A stretch of DNA of 64,000 bases, taken from Cedecea neteri NBRC 105707 = ATCC 33855. Its GTDB lineage: Bacteria > Pseudomonadota > Gammaproteobacteria > Enterobacterales > Enterobacteriaceae. The number at the start of each line of letters is the position of its first letter. Within the stretch, counting starts at the first letter, position 1. The stretch spans positions 105,478 through 169,477 of the forward strand of contig NZ_BCTL01000010.1 in NCBI RefSeq assembly GCF_001571265.1, given 5' to 3'. The translations under genes and the position numbers were made by a program. Shown here piece by piece: positions 59,231 through 64,000 of the stretch. The notes beneath the pieces were generated by a model. It worked only from the letters and a program-made list of their open reading frames with translations. It was not told where the DNA came from and did no database searches.

Positions 59231-59286
59231 CTATCGGTTTGATAGGTATTACCCTCACCAGCAAAGTAAAAAAGCGGTGCTATACT
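59231..59286 (+). promoter_or_regulatory. dps promoter with OxyR-like site
   Basis: CTATACT at 59280-59286 is an ideal sigma-S/sigma-70 -10 element, about 50 bp before dps. Upstream, CTAT-N7-ATAG (59231-59245) equals the centre of the OxyR binding pattern. In E. coli dps is activated by OxyR in growth and by sigma-S with IHF in stationary phase. Confidence 0.65.
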
Positions 59287-59328
59287 TATTGCCGGTAATT
59301 CATTGGGACACCAACATCAAGAGGATGA

Positions 59329-59838
<510 letters not shown>

Positions 59839-60029
59839 CCAGAGCATTTTCCTATGGCTCCTCCTCCGCCCGGGGGCGGAGCCTGCACCAAAACAGAGCA
59901 GACCATCGATTAATTCATAGCCCAAAGTTAATCAAATGTAATAATCACCTCACACAATCGTTAACGAATGATTGTTTTGTCCACTGTTTTCGCGGTAAAA
60001 CTACCCCCAGCCCTGCCGGCCCATAACAC

Positions 60030-60057
60030 GCACCAAAATGGTGCACCATAACGGTGC
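60030..60057 (+). promoter_or_regulatory. Overlapping NtrC enhancer sites before glnH
   Basis: GCACCAAAATGGTGC (60030-60044) and GCACCATAACGGTGC (60043-60057) both match the NtrC consensus GCAC-N7-GTGC and share two bases. They lie about 80-105 bp upstream of the sigma-54-like promoter, a typical enhancer distance. Confidence 0.88.
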
Positions 60058-60122
60058 GTTATGACCAGCTTGCAACGCTCGATGCGCAATGTTAAATAAT
60101 CATATCCTTGCAAAAACAGTAA

Positions 60123-60947
<825 letters not shown>

Positions 60948-60971
60948 TAATTCTAAGTATGAGTAAGATCT

Positions 60972-60998
60972 GAGGGGCGCCTTTCGCCCCTCTTATTA
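60972..60998 (+). terminator. Attenuating hairpin between glnH and glnP
   Basis: GAGGGGCG (60972-60979) and CGCCCCTC (60985-60992) with a 5-nt loop and TTATTATT after it. It probably ends most transcripts after glnH so that the binding protein exceeds the permease. Confidence 0.75.
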
Positions 60999-61075
60999 TT
61001 AAACGCCTCTCACGCTGCCAGGCCCCGGCCTGAAAGCCCAAAGAGGTGAACCACGGTAGACAACAGGAACACATC

Positions 61076-61735
61076 ATGCAGTTTGACTGGAGCGCCATTT
61101 GGCCTGCAATTCCCATCTTGTTTGAAGGCGCTAAAATGACCCTATGGATTTCTATCCTGGGGCTTTGCGGCGGTTTAGTAATTGGTTTAGTCGCGGGCTT
61201 TGCTCGCACCTACGGCGGTTGGATTGCCAACCACGTTGCCCTTGTTTTCATCGAAGTGATTCGCGGCACGCCAATTGTGGTGCAGGTGATGTTTATCTAC
61301 TTCGCCCTGCCGATGGCCTTTACAGATCTGCGTATCGATCCGTTTAGCGCGGCGGTCGTCACCATCATGATCAACTCAGGGGCTTACATCGCAGAAATCA
61401 CCCGTGGGGCGGTACTGTCTATTCATAAAGGCTTCCAGGAAGCGGGCCTTGCGCTTGGGCTGTCAAAACGTGAAACCATCCGTCACGTGATTATGCCGCT
61501 GGCGCTGCGCCGTATGCTGCCGCCGCTGGGTAACCAGTGGATCATCAGCATTAAAGATACCTCGCTGTTCATCGTTATCGGTGTAGCAGAGCTGACTCGT
61601 CAGGGTCAGGAAATTATCGCCGGTAACTTCCGCGCGCTGGAGATTTGGAGCGCCGTTGCGGTCTTCTATCTGATTATTACCCTGGTGCTGAGCTTCGTGC
61701 TGCGTCGCCTTGAAAGAAGGATGAAAATCCTGTGA
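61076..61735 (+). CDS. glnP: Glutamine ABC transporter permease GlnP
   Basis: 219-residue inner-membrane permease of the GlnHPQ system, with about five transmembrane helices. The EAA loop [24 protein letters not shown] contacts GlnQ. The start [12 protein letters not shown] matches E. coli; the earlier in-frame start lacks support. It overlaps the glnQ start by 4 bp. Confidence 0.96.
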   Translation: MQFDWSAIWPAIPILFEGAKMTLWISILGLCGGLVIGLVAGFARTYGGWIANHVALVFIEVIRGTPIVVQVMFIYFALPMAFTDLRIDPFSAAVVTIMINSGAYIAEITRGAVLSIHKGFQEAGLALGLSKRETIRHVIMPLALRRMLPPLGNQWIISIKDTSLFIVIGVAELTRQGQEIIAGNFRALEIWSAVAVFYLIITLVLSFVLRRLERRMKIL

Positions 61736-62454
61736 TTGAATTTAAAAACGTCTCCAAGCACTTTGGCCAAACCCAGGTGCTGCACAATATTGACCTGAAC
61801 ATCAAACAGGGTGAAGTGGTGGTGATTATCGGGCCAAGCGGCTCCGGCAAATCAACCCTGCTGCGCTGCATCAACAAGCTGGAAGAAATCACCAGCGGTG
61901 ACCTGATCGTCGACGGCCTGAAGGTCAACGATCCGAAGGTCGACGATCGCCTGATCCGTCAGGAAGCTGGCATGGTGTTCCAGCAGTTCTACCTGTTCCC
62001 GCACCTGACGGCGCTGGAAAACGTCGCCTTCGGCCCGATTCGCGTTCGCGGCATGAAAAAAGACGCCGCTGAGAAGCTGGCGAAAGAACTGCTGGCGAAG
62101 GTTGGCCTGGCGGAACGCGCGCATCACTACCCGTCAGAGCTTTCTGGCGGCCAGCAGCAGCGTGTGGCTATTGCCCGTGCCCTTGCCGTGAAGCCGAAGA
62201 TGATGCTGTTTGATGAGCCAACGTCGGCTCTCGACCCGGAACTGCGTCATGAAGTGCTGAAAGTTATGCAGGACCTGGCCGAAGAAGGCATGACCATGGT
62301 TATCGTTACCCACGAAGTCGGCTTTGCCGCCAAAGTGGCTTCTCGCCTGATCTTTATCGATAAAGGTCGCGTGGCGGAAGACGGTAATCCACAGGAGCTT
62401 ATCGACAACCCGCCGAGCCCGCGTCTGCGCGAGTTCCTGCAGCACGTCGCATAA
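61732..62454 (+). CDS. glnQ: Glutamine ABC transporter ATPase GlnQ
   Basis: 240-residue ATPase. Walker A is GPSGSGKST (about residues 34-42), Q-loop [11 protein letters not shown], signature LSGGQQQR, Walker [14 protein letters not shown] and switch His in VTHE. It starts with a GTG overlapping the glnP end, indicating coupling, and is followed by a terminator. Confidence 0.97.
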   Translation: MIEFKNVSKHFGQTQVLHNIDLNIKQGEVVVIIGPSGSGKSTLLRCINKLEEITSGDLIVDGLKVNDPKVDDRLIRQEAGMVFQQFYLFPHLTALENVAFGPIRVRGMKKDAAEKLAKELLAKVGLAERAHHYPSELSGGQQQRVAIARALAVKPKMMLFDEPTSALDPELRHEVLKVMQDLAEEGMTMVIVTHEVGFAAKVASRLIFIDKGRVAEDGNPQELIDNPPSPRLREFLQHVA

Positions 62455-62464
62455 CGTTTCACTC

Positions 62465-62500
62465 AGGGCGGCGGGCAACAAACCGGCCGCCCTGCTTTTT
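62465..62500 (+). terminator. Terminator after glnQ
   Basis: AGGGCGGC (62465-62472) and GCCGCCCT (62486-62493) form an 8-bp GC stem, then GCTTTTT. It ends the glnHPQ operon. Confidence 0.85.
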
Positions 62501-62586
62501 CTGGAATTATCCCGCTTTTTACCTCGCCAAAATCTCAGCCACTATACTTACTCCTTTGTCCGATTTTCTCAGTCCGGAGGAGCGCT

Positions 62587-64000
62587 GTGCGATGGATCCT
62601 GATATTACTGTTTAGCCTCATGAGCCTGCCCGGCCATGCGGTCACCTTACCCGCCGCCGCCGTTGCCGCCTCAACGTCCCAGAGTAATACCGCAACACCG
62701 GCTGAGCCCAGCGTAGAAGAAAAGAAAAAAGCTTATTCGGCGCTCGCCGACGTCCTGGACAACCCCAAGTCCCGCAGTGAACTTATCGAACAGCTTCGCA
62801 AAGTCGCCGCTGACGACGCCTCGCAGGCCGTGCCTGCCATCACGCCACCGGATACGCTCACCGAAGATAAAACCGTGCTCGAAAACGTCACCGACGTCAG
62901 CCGCCGCTACGGGGGAGAACTCACGCAGCGCTTTGAGCAGCTCCAGCAAAACATCGCCAGCGCACCAAGGAAAGCCTTTAACCAGCAGACTTTCTTCAAT
63001 GCGCTGAGCCACTTCGCGATGCTTGCCAGCGCGGTCTTCGTGTTTTATTTCCTGCTTCGCGCCTGCGTCAGGCCGCTGTGGGCCAAAATGGGCGACTGGG
63101 GGAGAAGAAAAAACCGCGACCATACCAACTGGCTTCACCTGCCTATAACCATCCTCGGTGCTTTCGCGGTGGATATCCTGCTGCTGGCGCTGACGCTGTT
63201 CGTCGGGCAGCTTCTCAGCGACAAAATGAACGCCGGCAACGCCACCATCGCGCGCCAGCAGGGGCTGTTTCTCAACGCCTTTGGGCTTATAGAATTCTTC
63301 AAGGCCGTTCTGCGCCTTATTTTCAGCCCGCGTTTCCCGGCGCTGCGCCCCTTCCCCATCGGCGACCAGGGCGCCCGCTACTGGAGCCTGCGCCTTTCGT
63401 GGCTGAGTACAATTATCGGCTATGGATTATTGGTGGTGGTGCCGATTCTCGCCAATCAGGTCAACGCCCAGATCAGCGCCACGGTCAACGTGGTAGTAAT
63501 GCTGCTGATCACCGTCTGGGCGCAGTACCTGATTTTTCACAATAAACGCGCCATCCAGCAAAGCTTGATTCACCTGGCAGACCGCTCAATGAGCTTCTTT
63601 AGCCTGTTTATTCGTGCTTTTGCACTCATCTGGCACTGGCTCGCCTGCCTTTATTTTGTGGTGCTGTTTTTCCTTTCGCTTTTCGATCCGGGCAACAGCC
63701 TGAAATTTATGATGGGCGCCTCGCTGCACAGCCTGACGATCGTCGGCGTGGCGGCGTTTATCTCCGGCATGCTTTCACGCTGGATAGCAAAAACCATCAC
63801 CCTTTCTCCCCAGGTACAGCGTAATTATCCGGAGCTGCAAAAGCGCCTTAACGGCTGGATATCCGTCTCGCTGAAGCTGGCGCGCATTCTTACCGTTTGC
63901 GTGGCAGTCATGCTGCTGCTGGATGCCTGGGGACTTTTCGATGTCTGGCAATGGCTCACCCAGGGAGCCGGGGAGAAAACCGTCGATATCCTGATTCGCA
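62587..64000 (+). CDS. ybiO: Moderate-conductance mechanosensitive channel YbiO (partial)
   Basis: The reading frame starts at GTG (62587), with GGAGGAG upstream, and is open to the end of the window (about 471 codons of an expected 740 or so). An N-terminal signal-like segment RWILILLFSLMSLPGHA is followed by a periplasmic part and several transmembrane helices matching E. coli YbiO (LLLALTLFVGQ, FLNAFGLIEFFKAVLRL and LKFMMGASLHSL). It is an MscS-family osmotic safety valve, also FocA-like induced in stationary phase. The MscS pore and beta domain lie beyond the window. Confidence 0.92.
   Translation, partial: MRWILILLFSLMSLPGHAVTLPAAAVAASTSQSNTATPAEPSVEEKKKAYSALADVLDNPKSRSELIEQLRKVAADDASQAVPAITPPDTLTEDKTVLENVTDVSRRYGGELTQRFEQLQQNIASAPRKAFNQQTFFNALSHFAMLASAVFVFYFLLRACVRPLWAKMGDWGRRKNRDHTNWLHLPITILGAFAVDILLLALTLFVGQLLSDKMNAGNATIARQQGLFLNAFGLIEFFKAVLRLIFSPRFPALRPFPIGDQGARYWSLRLSWLSTIIGYGLLVVVPILANQVNAQISATVNVVVMLLITVWAQYLIFHNKRAIQQSLIHLADRSMSFFSLFIRAFALIWHWLACLYFVVLFFLSLFDPGNSLKFMMGASLHSLTIVGVAAFISGMLSRWIAKTITLSPQVQRNYPELQKRLNGWISVSLKLARILTVCVAVMLLLDAWGLFDVWQWLTQGAGEKTVDILIR

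Overview
The window is chromosomal DNA of a member of the Enterobacteriaceae. Almost every protein is recognisable as an orthologue of an Escherichia coli K-12 gene, and gene order follows the E. coli lrp-to-ybiO segment read in reverse. It differs from E. coli in several places: a three-gene insertion between artJ and rlmC, a DoxX-family gene between hcr and poxB, a join between ybiR and ybjI that skips a stretch of E. coli genes, and no serW tRNA between infA and clpA. The organism is therefore an enteric outside Escherichia; I cannot name the genus from sequence alone. I see no phage, insertion sequence, CRISPR array, rRNA or tRNA. One complete ERIC repeat is present.

Layout. 0-10.3 kb: lrp, trxB, cydDC (cytochrome bd assembly exporter), ERIC, aat, infA, clpA/clpS (N-degron proteolysis) and cspD. 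10.3-18.3 kb: macAB, ybjX, ybjD, aqpZ and lysO. 18.4-28.9 kb: the nitrosative-stress pair hcp-hcr, a DoxX-type membrane protein, poxB, ltaE, ybjT, ybjS, amiD, ybjQ and ybjP. 29-32.9 kb: the arginine ABC transporter artPIQM plus artJ, with ARG boxes before artP and artJ. 33.1-37.1 kb: the accessory island, made of a GntR/UTRA regulator divergent from an uncharacterised barrel-like protein and a 617-residue protein with GT-B glycosyltransferase-like motifs. 37.1-46.4 kb: rlmC, ybjO, potFGHI (putrescine uptake), ybjN, rimK, nfsA and grxA, with two gene remnants flanking nfsA. 46.4-53.3 kb: ybjM, ybjL, the sigma-E sRNA RybB, rcdA, ybjJ, ybjI, a GNAT acetyltransferase and an aldo/keto reductase. 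53.4-64 kb: ybiR, mntR, the small protein gene mntS (under two MntR-like palindromes), ybiP, ompX, rhtA, dps, glnHPQ (with NtrC and sigma-54 sites) and a truncated ybiO.

The most novel part is the 33.1-37.1 kb island. Its divergent control region carries three 11-bp direct repeats (NNGGTAYACNN) spaced one helical turn apart and a terminator-like leader hairpin. The 617-residue product has both ends of a GT-B signature: a GGGHTGR loop near the N terminus and a PIEGHNEQLANTQYL motif about 370 residues later. The second notable result is gene decay around nfsA: a ybjC remnant still overlapping the nfsA start in the ancestral frame, and a LysR-type C-terminal fragment directly after the nfsA stop.
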